Assembly: GCA_019321725.1 (NCBI GenBank)
Contig: CM033107.1
Location: 14,623,445-14,687,444 of the forward strand
Length of the DNA stretch: 64,000 nt
Source of the DNA: Paulownia fortunei
Lineage: Eukaryota > Streptophyta > Magnoliopsida > Lamiales > Paulowniaceae
Reading direction: 5' to 3'
A program made the translations under genes and the position numbers. Positions 11,561 through 23,276 of the stretch are shown one piece after another. Each line of letters starts with the position of its first letter. Position 1 is the first letter of the stretch. The notes beneath the pieces were generated by a model, which was given only the letters and a program-made list of their open reading frames with translations, searched no databases and was not told the origin of the DNA.

Positions 11561-12168
11561 TATACTTCTTTTAAGGATTCTAATTTGGAAAAAGAATTGA
11601 TAGCTTGTATTTATGTTGTATCAATTATCATTTCAATGATCAACCTCTCCCATAATGATATCTATGCTACCTAGTATCATCATAATATCAGCTAATTTCA
11701 TTCTTTTAACTAATTGCGAAAGAATTTGCAAGTTAATAAAACTCGGTGGTCGAATTTTCCATCTCCAAGGAAAAATACTATGATCTACTATCAGACATTG
11801 AACACATGTTTTTCACCCTCAGATCCAATTCTGAACCGAATAATTTGAGAATGTAAATAAAGAATGTACAACCAAATACTTTTAAAGGTAAATCTGAGTA
11901 TAAATAAAATATTAGAAAGTAGATGTAATTATATTCCAATTATAAGAATCCGACAAGAGTTTTCATCAAATATTAAGAGTCCTTTCTAATACGAAGATAA
12001 TTCTAAAACTAAAAAACATAATCATTCTCGAGGCCCTATTGAGTAACTATTCATTACATAAATGTTGGACTACAAGTCCACATAGTGCAACCATTCCACT
12101 TAGTTATAAACTCACTCGTACATCACTAGTTATGACTAAAATTATATATTTTTGCAATGCTTTTCGGC
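11561..12168. other. No feature identified
   Basis: AT-rich sequence to the right of the copia remnant, with no frame or repeat I can assign. The copia 5' LTR should lie on this side but I do not find its TGATAGAAAAGG end here. Confidence 0.5.
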
Positions 12169-12225
12169 GATGACTACTTGCTTGTGTGAAAAGCTAAGAT
12201 TGACTCTCTCACACAAGCTATCATC
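12169..12225 (+). repeat. Conserved hairpin module, copy 2
   Basis: Same module as 9169-9225, with arms around CTTGTGTGA and TCACACAAG and a spacer containing GATTGACTCTC. Similarity to copy 1 extends about 45 bases upstream (CTAGTTATGA against CTAGTTGTGA). Confidence 0.7.
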
Positions 12226-13060
12226 TCTACAATTAGGTATCTAGCAAGGAGACATTGTTTTGTTTTATTTATTACATGTTCATACAAAAATGCAAGTAAA
12301 ATGCTGGAGAAAACTTGGTTTTGAGAGTCAATTTTGAATGTCTGGACATTAATAGCATACTTACGATCACCTTAGATGATTTAGAAGCTGATCTTTTATA
12401 GTTGACACATTGATGACAAAATTTTGAAAGGAAAAAAAAAAAAAAAGAAAGGGAGAAGACAGTATAATCAAGTCGGAGTAGTGACAACTTCTGTTCATTC
12501 TTTTTCCTACATTCTTTCTCAAGGACAGATCAGAGGTTCATTTTCCTCCCTTTAGTTTTTTCTCTTATTTTGTGATTCATGATTTTTCAAATTATTTTCG
12601 CCCTTATGCATTCATTTGTATCTTACTGAGTAGCCATAATAGTTGGGTTGAACTGTTCGATTGTATTCAAGACATACTCTTTAATGCAGTGTGAGGTTGC
12701 TATTCTGTTCATATGTACACTGTTGCTGCCATTAATTTAGTAGCCAAAGCAGCAAAGAAAGAAAGATGTTGGCATGATTTCTTCTTTGGTTCAGCATAGA
12801 CATGTTATCCTAGAAAAGGCTTTGTATTTATAAAGTTCATTCTTTGCATAATTTATCCACTAATGCAAGCAACCTTCTAAAAGTAAGATACATTTACGTG
12901 CAAAGTAGAATACGATAACTACTCTAATAAAGCTTAACATCCAAAACCACATCTTGGAAGCCATTTTTGTACCAAAATATTCATGCCATATACTTACTTG
13001 AACTGAGAAATCCAGTGCAGAAGTCAAGCATATTATACTTCTGGTCCATTTACTTTAGGT
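12226..13060. other. No gene identified; single-copy-like sequence
   Basis: Slightly less AT-rich than its surroundings and not matched elsewhere in the window. A poly-A tract is at 12430-12446. The only open frame is a 71-codon minus frame at 12272-12487 with no recognisable motif. I see nothing that supports a gene. Confidence 0.5.
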
Positions 13061-13063
13061 CTC

Positions 13064-13150
13064 CAACAACAACAACAACAACGTTATCATAATACTAAAA
13101 ATAATAATAATAATAGTGATTATAGTAGTAGCAGCAGCAATAGTAATTAT
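13064..13150. repeat. Compound trinucleotide microsatellite
   Basis: Runs of CAA, then AAT, then AGT and AGC repeats follow one another over about 85 bases, ending in TAGTAATTATTGATAC. Confidence 0.85.
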
Positions 13151-13879
13151 TGATACTCTGTTTTAATTATTATTAGTAGTGTTTAGTTTGTTCTTGTTGT
13201 CCCCCTCTAATTCTTATTCTTTAGCATCTATTACTATAATCAAACTTTATTACTATCGTACTAATATATAATATATTGGATATTAATTACTATTATATTT
13301 TAATAATATTATTTAAGTCCGTATTTTATCATTATTCATATTATTGTAAGCTAGTTACATTATTAAATTACCTATTCATACATAATGAGTATTGTTAATT
13401 TTAGTAAAACAACAAAAATGATTATTAAAGGATGCATTCCATTAAATAGTCATAATGGCAAATTATTTTTAAATTTACTTTTTTTATTTTGTAGTTTAGG
13501 AATATCAAAGATTTGATGTGTATAATATTACTTCTCCAAATAAAATCATATAAGACATAAGTCTAGTGTTTTCTAATTTCTTAATATTATTACTATTAAG
13601 AAGCTATCTCTCAATGAATAGTGTGATTTTCTGGTCATTTTGTAATTCTTTTTTGGTTGTTTACGTTGTGGGCTCGGGTTTAAGTGCTTGTTTGCTAGGA
13701 GTGATAAGCGTGTGATAAATGTTTATATCCACTTGAAATAACAAAGCTCATGAAAAAGCTCTGGACGATATGCATTTAAGTCCCATCCTTGATTATGGAT
13801 CACACCTACTAAATGTGATGACTTATCCAAATTAAAACTTCAACCCATATTAACTTATACATGGAAAAAATTACACCTT
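13151..13879. other. AT-rich sequence without a feature
   Basis: I see no open frame, repeat boundary or element terminus in this stretch, which leads into the extreme A/T block. Confidence 0.5.
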
Positions 13880-14334
13880 ATATCTATATATTATATAATT
13901 ATACTAAAAAAAAATATTTTTATATATTATATAAATATATAAATATTTATGAAAACATACATAAATATACATAAAACAATATAAATATATGTTTATATAT
14001 ATGTATATAATATTTATATAGAATACAGAAATATTCTATGAAAAAATATATTACATATATATTTGTATATATTATTAATATTTATATTATTAATAACCTT
14101 ATATATGATATTAGAATATAAATATCAAGAATATATATTATTAATAATATAAATATTAAAAACATGCATATAAATATATATTTATATAAATATTTACATG
14201 AATAATATATAACCCATAAGATATATATTTATATATAAATATATATAATATGTATTAAATTAGTATTTACTATATAGTATTACAAGTATAAATAATTTAC
14301 ATTATTAATAAAAATAAATATTGATAATACATGT

Positions 14335-14380
<46 letters not shown>

Positions 14381-14673
14381 GAGTATATATTATTGATGTT
14401 ATTTATATAAATATATATTCTTATCTATAACATAAATAATTAACTATTATTAATAATGTGTGTTAATATATTTAAAATATTAGTACAATATCATAAATAA
14501 AATATATACTTATATTTACAAATAACAATATATATAAACAATGTAAATATTATAAATAAGATATATATTTATAATATTAATAGAAATATATGTTATTATA
14601 ATATACATAAATATGTAAATACTAGTACAAATATACATAAATATATGTTTATATTTTTGAACATATATTAATA

Positions 14674-14712
<39 letters not shown>
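13880..14712. repeat. Near-pure A/T block with (TA)n runs
   Basis: About 830 bases made almost entirely of A and T, full of ATATAAATAT words, with pure dinucleotide runs at about 14337-14377 and 14680-14702 and a short GTGTGTGT end at 14704-14711. The scattered C and G bases are mostly isolated. It can form many overlapping hairpins. Confidence 0.9.
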
Positions 14713-15023
14713 AAAGGTTGAGAGTATTTTTTATTTTTTATTATATATTAAACTCTTGAACTTTATCCAACCAAAATAAATTATTCATTAAATAAAGCAC
14801 TTTTAAAGAACCTATCAAATAATATATAAAGAGTCATTAATACATACAACATCCCTTTGCAAAGATCAAGCCTTATGCCATCAAATCCAACAAACGAACC
14901 CTAAAAAGATGTGGTTACCTGGTCTACTTTGGTGTTGTCAAGTGCCTTGGACTCCGGAAACAACATCATCTTAGCCTTGCACTATCATGAGCAAAAGGTT
15001 GTTTTGTGTTTTTGGGGTAACGT
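14713..15023. other. No feature identified
   Basis: Spacer between the A/T block and the gag-only LTR element. I found no coding frame and no convincing target duplication at its right edge. Confidence 0.5.
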
Positions 15024-15769
15024 TGACAAGGAAAATTTACAGTCAATTATGCATTGATATATGTAATAAATTTTAATTTATCAATTTTATATTTTTATTT
15101 ATTTTTGGAATTATTATTGAATTCCAAATATTAAATAAGATATTTTATTGATAAAATTAAATATTACCATGTGTCAAATTATGATATTTTGATAATAAAG
15201 ATCGTGTATTGCAAATTATAAAAGTAAATACCAATATTATGGTAATTCAAATAACATCTTTTGACTAAGGCAGTGAATGTCTATCGAATCATGAAAAACC
15301 AATCAAATCATTCCATATCATCAAGTAAAAATGGCAAGAGACCTCATTTTACAAGTATAAATAGGGGTCATCTCTATGAAGTTAAACACAAGTTGAAAAG
15401 AAGAAGAAGTCCAAGCAAGAAAGGTGTTATAGGAAGTTCACTCAACTCAAGTCCATCAAATTCAAGGAGATCCACAGTGTTCAAGGCGAAAATCAAGGCA
15501 TTCATCGTGGATCTCATCAAATTATGACATTTAATTCGAGATTAAGTTATTAAACCCTTGAATTAACATTATTGAAAATCAAGTCAACCTTGAAGGAGAT
15601 CGAATGGTAGATTCCATCAATAAGTTACCAAATTCATAAAGTCAATGTTCTTGAAGAGAAAAATCAGAGGATCAATGGAGATTGTACCTACATATTTTCA
15701 ATAAATTCAATAAAACTTTATTTGTACTACTTGTTTGTAATTTTTGCAGATAATAAAATTTGTGTTACA
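15024..15769 (+). repeat. 5' LTR of the gag-only element
   Basis: Starts TGACAAGG and ends TGTGTTACA. It matches the right LTR throughout. Compared with it, this copy lacks a few bases at the very start and has about 12 extra bases near 15485-15500. The bases after 15769 (CTCGCATGCCCGGTGGG at 15775-15791) sit where a primer site should be, but I cannot assign the tRNA. Confidence 0.9.
15356..15363 (+). promoter_or_regulatory. TATA box of the 5' LTR
   Basis: TATAAATA, conserved at 18304-18311 in the other LTR and followed in both by GGGGTCA. The position, about 330 bases into the LTR, suits the start of the R region. Confidence 0.65.
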
Positions 15770-15846
15770 AATTTCTCGCATGCCCGGTGGGACCATCTCT
15801 ACCTCTCATCTCTTCTTTTCAAATCAAGTTCGAAGTTCAAACGAAG

Positions 15847-17274
15847 ATGAAGGATAATCACTCCAACATCACAAATGTCAAATTTCTTATGGGGGCAAAA
15901 GAAGATGATATTTTGTCAAGTTCTAAAGCCACCACTCCAAAACACAAGCATGGGGAGGCAAAAGAAAATGGTGTTTTGTCGAGCCATGAAGCAACCACTC
16001 CAAAATACAAGCATAAAGGGGCAAGACAAGATATTGTGTTGCCGAGCCATGAAGCCACTACTCCAAAACACAAGCATGAGGGGGTAAAAGAAGATGGTGT
16101 TTTATCGAACCATGAAGCCACCAGTCCAAAATACAAGCATGAGGGGTCAAGAGAATATGGTATTTTGACATTGCCAATCAAATTTCTACTAAAGTTGGGG
16201 GCAGAGAAAGAAATAGTAGTTGCGGAGAAAGAGTTGTTGAATCCAACTACGATGCTCGAATTTGCTACAAGCTCAAATTTTAAAGTCGCAACAGTCATGG
16301 TGGTCTAAACTACTTCAACAGAAGAGCAAATTGCAAATTTGATGAAAGCTGTTGAGGAACTCACGAAGCATATTCAAGAACAAGACTCTCAAATCATGAA
16401 GTTGATGAATAAAGTGGACAATGCTAATACTAGTCGCGTACATGATGAAACTGAGACGTCCATGAAGCAGCAATCAAGTGAAAAATATGTGTCTTCTTAA
16501 GAGTTGCAAGTTTCATCTGATGGGTTGATTTCTATTGACCAACTGAAAGAGTTTATCATGGGGACTATCAATAACAAATTCAATGAAAACTCCAAATCAT
16601 CTTTGACTTATGTCAAACCATACACTAAGAGAATTGACCATTTGAATATGCTAGTTGGCTATCAACTCCCAAAATTTCAGCAATTTGATGGCAAAGGAAT
16701 CTCGAAGCAACATATAGCTCATTTTATTGAAACGTGCAACAATGCTGAAACATATAGGGACTGTCTAGTTAAGAAATTTGTTCGCTCATTGATTGGAAAT
16801 GCATTTGATTGGTACACCAACCTGGAGGCAAACTCAATTGATAGTTGGGAGCAGTTGGAACAAGAGTTTCTCAATCGTTTTTATAGCACCCGTCGTACTA
16901 TTAGTATGGTTGAACTTGCTAACCTAAGACAAAAAGAAGATGAGCCTGTGCTTGAATATATCAATAATTGGAGAAATTTATCTTTGAATTGTAAAGATAC
17001 TTTATCAGAAACTTCTGCAATTGAGATATGTATCCAAGGAATGCAATAGGATCTCTTCTATATACTTCAAAGAATCAAACCAAAAACTTTTGGAGACTTG
17101 GCAACTCGTTCACATGCCATTGAGTTGAGTATGAATTTTGACAAATAAGAATTCCCAAGTGATGGCAGTGATGATGAAGATGAAGAAGATGTGGTATCAT
17201 ATGCAACAACTGCTGACTTTGAATTTTCAATACTCTTAGATACGAGCATAAACTATCTAAAATTTTCAAATTGA
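15847..17274 (+). pseudogene. Retrotransposon gag, one frame with four internal stops
   Basis: A single reading frame runs from ATG 15847 to TGA 17272-17274 (475 codons before that stop), broken by stops at 16306, 16498, 17047 and 17146 but with no frameshift. Order: short N-terminus; four 21-residue repeats (15916-16167) rich in Lys/His, each with a core like HEATTPKHKH; a coiled-coil-like stretch (about 16320-16430, EELTKHIQEQDSQIMKL); the Ty3-type gag domain (about 16660-17050) with FQQFDGKG, AFDWYTNLE, SWEQLEQEFLNRFYSTRR and DEPVLEYINNWRNLSLNC; and an acidic tail (DGSDDEDEED). Gag would package the element RNA. I start at 15847 because an earlier ATG at 15760 lies inside the LTR. No zinc knuckle is visible. 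The 3' tandem array begins inside the last codons. Confidence 0.8.
15916..16167 (+). repeat. 63-base tandem repeat in gag, four copies
   Basis: Four consecutive in-frame 63-base units encode 21-residue repeats. Every unit has (S/P)(S/N)(S/H)(K/E)AT followed by PK(H/Y)KH and ends in (V/I)L. The frame is kept despite nucleotide divergence between units. Confidence 0.9.
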
Positions 17275-17869
17275 AGTTTTTTCATGTGCTCCTTGATAAG
17301 AGCATAAACTTTATATAAAACTCCTTGATATGAACATAAAAGGTCTACAAATCAAATCAAATAAAGCACTCCTTGACAAAAGTATAAAATGTCTATAAGC
17401 CAAATCCAAATAAAGACTCCTTGATACGAGTATAAACTATCTACAAATTCAAATTCAAATTCAAATGAAGCACTCATTGACAAGAGTATAAAAGGTCTAC
17501 AAATCAATCAAATGAAACACTCCATGACATGAGTATAAAAGGTCTAAAAGTCAAATTCAAATGAAGACTCCTTGATACGAGTATAAACTATCTAACAAAT
17601 TCAAATTCAAGACTCCTTGATACGAGTATAAACTATCTAACATATTCAAATTTAAATTCAAGACTCATTGATATGAGTATAAACTATCTAACAAATTTTA
17701 AATTCAAATTGAGACTTCTTGATACGAGTATAACCTATCTACAAATTTCAAATCAATTCAAGTCAAGAACTCCTTGATACAAGGATAAACTATCTATAAA
17801 GTTAAATCAAGTCAAGAACTCTTCGATATGAGTTTAAAGTATCTTTATGTTTCAAATAAGTTCAAGTAA
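17228..17869 (+). repeat. 45-56-base tandem array before the 3' LTR
   Basis: About thirteen units, each beginning like ACTCCTTGATACGAGTATAA and ending in a variable AAATTCAAATTCAA tail, lie between gag and the polypurine tract. Unit length varies because the tail repeats CAAATT a different number of times. The first unit overlaps the end of the gag frame. Confidence 0.85.
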
Positions 17870-17968
17870 ACTATTATGACTTAATCTTTTTGATAAAATA
17901 GTTTGAGACTCATTCACTTCTTGCATCCGTTAAAACAAATGCACGTGAACAAGTCTCGAGGGGGTATT

Positions 17969-18710
17969 TGTAGACATGAAAAATTTGTAGTCAATTATGC
18001 ATTGACATGTATAATAAATTCTAATTTATCAATTTTATATTTTTATTTATTTTTAGAATTATCATTAAATTCCAAATATTAAATAAGATATTTTATTGAT
18101 AAAATTAAATATTACCATGTGTCAAATTAGGATATTTTGGCAATAAAGATCGTGTATTGCAAATTATAGAAGTGAATACCAATATTATGGTAATTCAAAT
18201 CACATCTTGTGACTAAGGCAGTGAATGTCTATCGAATTATGAAAAACCAATCAAATCATTCCATGTTATTAAGTAAAAATGGCAAGAGACCTCATTTTAC
18301 AAGTATAAATAGGGGTCAACTCTAAGAACTTAAACACAAGTTGAAAATAAGAAAAAGTTCAAGCAAGAAAGGTGTTAAAGGAAGTTCACTCAACTCAAGT
18401 CCATCAAATTCAAGGAAATCCACAATGTTCAAGACATTCATCGCGGATCTCATCAAATCATGATGTTTAATTTGAGATTAAGTTGTTAAACCCTCGAATT
18501 AACGTTATTGAAAACCAAGTCAACCTTGTAAGAGATCAAATGGTTGGTTCCATCAAGAAGTTACCAAATTCACTAAGTCAACGTTTTTGAAGAGAAGAAT
18601 CAGAGAATCAATGAAAATTGTATCTACATATTTTCAATAAATTCAATAAAACTTTATTTGTACTATTTTTCTTGTTTGTAATTTTTTCAGATAACAAAAT
18701 TTGTATTACA
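17969..18710 (+). repeat. 3' LTR of the gag-only element
   Basis: 742 bases, TGTAGACATG to TTGTATTACA, after the polypurine tract. TATAAATA at 18304-18311. Confidence 0.9.
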
Positions 18711-20479
18711 ACTACCAATTTTATTTTATTTTTTTTGTATATTTTGCATATTCAATATTTGGTCGCCCATGGACTTTGGTCTTACAATTAAGTAACGGGA
18801 GTCATTTTGTGTTTTTGGCCTGATTTTTCTTTTTCTTAACTAGTATATTTTTTGTCGTCCATGGCCCCGCTCATAATAGAGACTGCCTTTTATTTGTTTG
18901 TTAAAATGATTTCGTTTAAAGTTTCGGTCTATGATCGCAAATTTGAAGTTGTAATCCTCAATCATCGGCGGCACAGAGACAAAAATTGCAGAGAAATTTT
19001 CTCTTGATTTGCTCTGCTTCCAAATTAGTGTGTGCTAATTATTTTAAAACCACTGGTATGATAGGCTTTTAAAGTTCCGTTGTCTATTTTATCCTTTAGT
19101 TGTTGGCTTATGCTTTAATTTTTGTAGTAAATTTTCTCTTATCTTGTGGACATTTTTGGACTCTTAATTTTTTTCACTCATCTACGATCCTTTGTGCAGT
19201 ATCATTACTCCTGAGTATTGCCTCATTTTTCTTCCAAATTCGACTGATCAAATCAAAACAACTTTCCTTTTTCTTCTCCATCATCTCTCTTTGATCACAA
19301 TTTACTCTTAATGGAGTCTCTCCTTTTTATCACTTCCTTTCCTTCTTCTTTATCTTTTTGTTTATTGAGGCTCAACCCACCGCACATACAGCCATGCATC
19401 ACTAAGATTGTGTTTGTGCTCGAGGGATGTAGGCTTCATCACCATTACCAACATCCTTATCTCCTAGTCCATCAAAGTCATCCATAACCAGAAGAACAAT
19501 GGGAGTTGTCATCATATTAGTCCCAAATAGTATGAAAGGTCTAAAGAGGAGTTAAAAGGGATGGATTGACCTTTCAAAAAATTTATGAGTAGCTTGCACA
19601 AATTTAAGTTTTCAAAACTTAGTCCCCTCTTCTGGATAGAAAAAATGTTACTTGTGTGATGACTTGTAATACTTAGCCATTGAAGATCAAATCGTGCTAA
19701 GTTTCAATAGAGTCTCCCAATAGAAAAACACATAATATGAATACAAAGTTAGAACAAGTGATTTTGCTTGCAAAAATTATATGCCAAAATTATGATAAGT
19801 ATTGAATGCAACAGTTTAGCAATAGAAAGTGAAAATTGTAGAAAATAAATAACAAGAAGAATTTATAGTGGTTTGTGGGTGTAATCTTGTTGGATTCGCG
19901 TGCTTCGGGAAACCAGTCGCAGAAGATAATTAAAACTTTTGAATCAAACATGCATAATATCCAAATAATGTATCTTAGGATATATCTATTGGTTAAAACT
20001 TGTATTATATTCGTATAGTACACGTACATACGAATTATTGAAAAAAAAAATTGTTTCTCATACACATTTTGAACCACAAGTAATACTCCGTACTTTAAAT
20101 GAAACGTTAAGTACACATATTATATGAATAATACTTTATTTTAATGAATATTTGTAATATTTAAATATAATTTAAAAATTATTCAAAAGTTATTTATAAA
20201 TATTAATGGAATATCGTATAAATAAAAAATAAAAATTTGATTATTTTATGAATATACTATTTATTATTAAATAGTTATCTTTAAGTCATATAATAATAAC
20301 AAATTAAAAAACATAAAAATACTTTTAAAATATTTTTTGTATAATTTAAAACAAGTACAAACACATTTTATATAAAAATAATATCAGAAAAAGTCATATT
20401 TTTGCTTTCGAATAATTCTTTTACATTCATATTTTATCCGTTCGTCTATAAATATGTATATTAACTATTTTCATATTTT
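18711..20479. other. No gene identified
   Basis: AT-rich sequence. Short open frames at 19100-19294 (hydrophobic) and 19790-20116 have no recognisable motif or family resemblance. I see no element boundary here, although the last part may include the start of the LTR that follows. Confidence 0.5.
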
Positions 20480-22760
20480 CTGTTGATTTTTACATCGTAA
20501 CTTTGAGTAAAAATTCATAATATACACGTACGTTTTAAATGCTAAATTTTTTCCATCCGTTATTTAACTAACTATGCCCGATGCAATTGACCGACTATAC
20601 AATTTACCACCCGAAAGATAAAAAAACAATAACATCAAGTGTTAATTCAAAATTTATACATGATGCTTTCGATTGATGATGATGATCCATAAACGATTCG
20701 TTATCATATTGCGGATGATTTGCAGGAACGAATTCCATACCCCTTTGAATCAAAAGCTCCAATCGTAACCCCTTTAAGCGTATTCGGACCCCAAATGCCC
20801 ACTCGCAATTATGTCTATGCTAGTCAAAAGGTAAGGTAAATTATAAAAACTACACCTGAGGTTTAGCCTAATTACAAAAAAAAATCCAGTTATTTTTTAA
20901 AATTACAAATACCCCCTCGAGGTATTACAAATACTCCCTTATAATTTGTCTTTGTTTACAAATATCCCCCTCAATAGGTGCAATTTGTAAATAGAAACTA
21001 ATATCAAGGGGGTATTGTAATTTACAAACTTAGATGGTTTTTTTTATAAATAACCCAAGTCTCAAAGTTAGTTTTTGCAATTTACCCTAAAAGGTATTTT
21101 GAAATTTGGAACTAGCTCAACTATTGTGTTAAGTATATTTCATTAACTCTTAATTCAACTAGTGAAGAAAGAATTAAAGTGAACTAGGATTTTGTGGATT
21201 TTGGGATAAGGAAGAAGACAAGGTTGGAGGATTTTTGTAGTTACAAAAATCGGCTAAGAGGGGCTGGAAAACATGTACCCTAGTCGACCATATGGTTTGC
21301 AACTTATAGCACCCCTGAATTCTATCACATGGAATTACTTCCTTATCCATGCACTTGTATTTCTACAAGGTAAGTCCTTCTACTTCCTTTAGAAGACTAG
21401 AACCCTAGTTGTTTTAGGAAAAACATCTCTATTTAATTCCTAATAGGCTTCCTACAAACTTATACCTAATGGATCTAGACCCAATTAATTAATTAGGTTC
21501 AATATAATTTAATTCGACCCATGAATTAAAAGGCACACTATAATTAATTAATCCAATAAATTAATTATTTATTCTAAGTTGGGCTATCTAATTCAATTAA
21601 GTAATCTAATTAATTAACGGAATTAATTCAATACTTGAATTATTTAAGCCCTATTTTATTAATCACATTAATTAAATTTAATCCAACTCTTGAATTATTT
21701 CTTGGGCAAGAAATGGACTTGTCCGAGTTTATGTGTGACCCCTTAAATTCACCAGTAAGCTAATAGTGGACTCACAACTCGTGTGACTTAATTTAATAAT
21801 TAATTATTTTGATTGATTAAATAGATTAATTCTCTTGAAATTAACTCATTAATTCCACGGACACACAAATCATGGGATAGCGTCTAGCAACATGTCATGA
21901 AGATCTAGATATAGGTAAAAAAAGAGAACCTTTTCAATTACGACTATCGTGTAAGTATGGTCCTTCTACCTCCAAATTGAGTTTAAGACATATAATATTA
22001 GTCGAAAGCCTATTAGCTCAATCACTATGTATCTGTGCCTACTAACTTGATTTGATGATAAAATTAGAAAACTCTTTTCTTAATTTTCATCTAACCTTGG
22101 CTAAGGATTTTTATAATCAAGTATCGTGGAAAGCATATGAGATTCACCTATTTATTTATATAGGTGACAGGCCCTTTATTGGTCACTCATAAACCTCCAT
22201 ACATGAAGATGACACATTCAAAATATTCTTCTTGTGATTGTCATGCAATCGGAAATAAATCAATGTTCAGCATGTCGTGCATAAAGTTATAATGGTGCCT
22301 CAAGTCTAAGGACTAATTCAATCACTATCATAACAAGGAAATTTTGATTTGACAATGTTGTTTCTAATTAGGAATTTCAAGGCGAGGGTAGTTCACTATA
22401 CTTATTCTCTAACAAGTATCCATATACATATACTATTGTCAAAACTTTGATGCCAATAGAACGAGGCACCCTCCTTATGAGTTTGCATTGTTTGTGCAAG
22501 TTTTACTAGGCTCATCTTTATCCCATCTCAAAAGAACCCTCAACTTGGAATGTCTTTACGACCACAGCTATAGAAGCACACTCCATGATCGTCATTCTAT
22601 ATGGAACCATACCCCTCAATTATGTATGGTCTAGGTCTAATTTAATAATAATAAATTTAAGATTAGGACTGCAATTTTATTGATGTTGATTGAATAAAAT
22701 CATTTAACACAAGAGTACAATAGCGATCAATCTGATTGGCTCGTCGGACACTACTTAGCA
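20480..22760 (-). repeat. Copia-type LTR (family B), carries a MITE
   Basis: Matches the LTR at 52345-54244 in the same orientation and, more weakly, the copia LTR at 26415-28654. Shared blocks include the CACCAGTAAGCTAATAGTGG island near 21750, the GTCGAAAGCC block near 22000, and the terminal block ending CTCGTCGGACACTACTTAGCA at 22740-22760. The right boundary is firm; the left one (a TGTTG at about 20481) is a guess. No internal coding region follows it, so it is probably a solo LTR or fragment. The MITE at 20834-21088 splits it. Confidence 0.65.
20834..21088. mobile_element. MITE, hAT-like, with 8-base target duplication
   Basis: A 255-base element bounded by inverted ends: AGGTAAATTATAAAAACTA on the left, and on the right the reverse complement of AGGGTAAATTGCAAAAACTA. 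It is flanked by perfect 8-base direct repeats AAAAGGTA at 20826-20833 and 21089-21096. An 8-base duplication is typical of hAT transposons. It has no coding capacity; the interior is A/T-rich with CCCCCTC / GAGGGGG-like words in both orientations. It would need a transposase supplied elsewhere. Confidence 0.9.
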
Positions 22761-23276
22761 AATTTTTCTATTCTGCTCTTCTCCAACTCTTAAAGAAATG
22801 CACTAGAAATTTGTAGACTTTCTTATGAAAAATCCTACTTCTAGTTATAATGCCCAGTTACACAAACTCAAGCTCTTTTTCCTTTCCAATTAGCTTACAT
22901 AAAGCTCAATTGATTTGGCTTAGTCACCCTACACAAGAGTCAATTGATCAAGAGTTAGCCTACACAAGGCTCAACACTCCTCTAATGAAATAAAATAGTG
23001 TATGAAAATACTTAAGCAAATAATTTACTCAAAACTTCACAAATTGCTGAGTGTAGAGGACTGATCTACTCTTTCCTCAAAAAACCATGTAATTATTCTT
23101 TTTAATCTTCAGCCCTATTTATAGCCTCCGAAGAATTTTGCCTATTGTAGACTTCAAAACAAATTTATTTGTGCATTTATACACCTGGACTTCGTACAAG
23201 TAGTAGGGCACAATTTTATAGTCCTTTCGTCCTTCTATTACTCGTTGTCCTTGCTTTGATAAATTTTGTTAGGTTT
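22761..23276 (-). repeat. LTR-like fragment with minus-strand TATA box
   Basis: The section around 23036-23180 resembles 24850-25100 in the same orientation (shared TTGCTGAGTG, CTATTTATA and TTGTTCG/ATTTATTTGTGC blocks). On the minus strand it has CTATAAATAGGGCTG near 23115-23130, a plausible LTR promoter. Element family not identified. Confidence 0.45.

Larger units (their letters stand above)
15024..18710 (+). mobile_element. Compact LTR retrotransposon carrying gag only (TR-GAG-like)
   Basis: Two direct LTRs (15024-15769 and 17969-18710) enclose 2.2 kb with one gag frame and no protease, RT or integrase. A polypurine tract (CTCGAGGGGG) sits at 17955-17964, before the right LTR. This fits the non-autonomous class described as TR-GAG, which would need enzymes from another Ty3/gypsy element. 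The LTRs differ by a little under 10 percent by eye, mostly transitions, plus a 12-base gap, so it is an old insertion. I do not see matching 5-base target duplications (AACGT left, ACTAC right). Confidence 0.85.

Noticed and set aside
9169..12225. Hairpin module as a Helitron 3' end
   Set aside because: Helitron ends need a short hairpin followed by CTRR and an AT target; I do not see CTRR at the right distance, and the arms are long and imperfect.
12272..13060. Possible host gene or exon in single-copy-like sequence
   Set aside because: No frame over about 70 codons, no recognisable motif and no convincing splice pattern.
15858..16298. 146-codon minus-strand frame
   Set aside because: Antisense of the 63-base gag repeats; the plus strand has the gag context and the LTR orientation.
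17228..17869. CRISPR-like array
   Set aside because: Units are adjacent, with variable A/T tails and no unique spacers, in a plant retrotransposon context; it is a minisatellite.
15019..18715. Five-base target duplication around the gag-only element
   Set aside because: AACGT and ACTAC do not match, even allowing one change, so I report the boundaries from LTR homology only.
19100..20116. Hydrophobic short frames (64 and 108 codons) as membrane proteins
   Set aside because: AT-rich sequence readily encodes Phe/Leu/Ile-rich frames; there is no family resemblance or supporting context.
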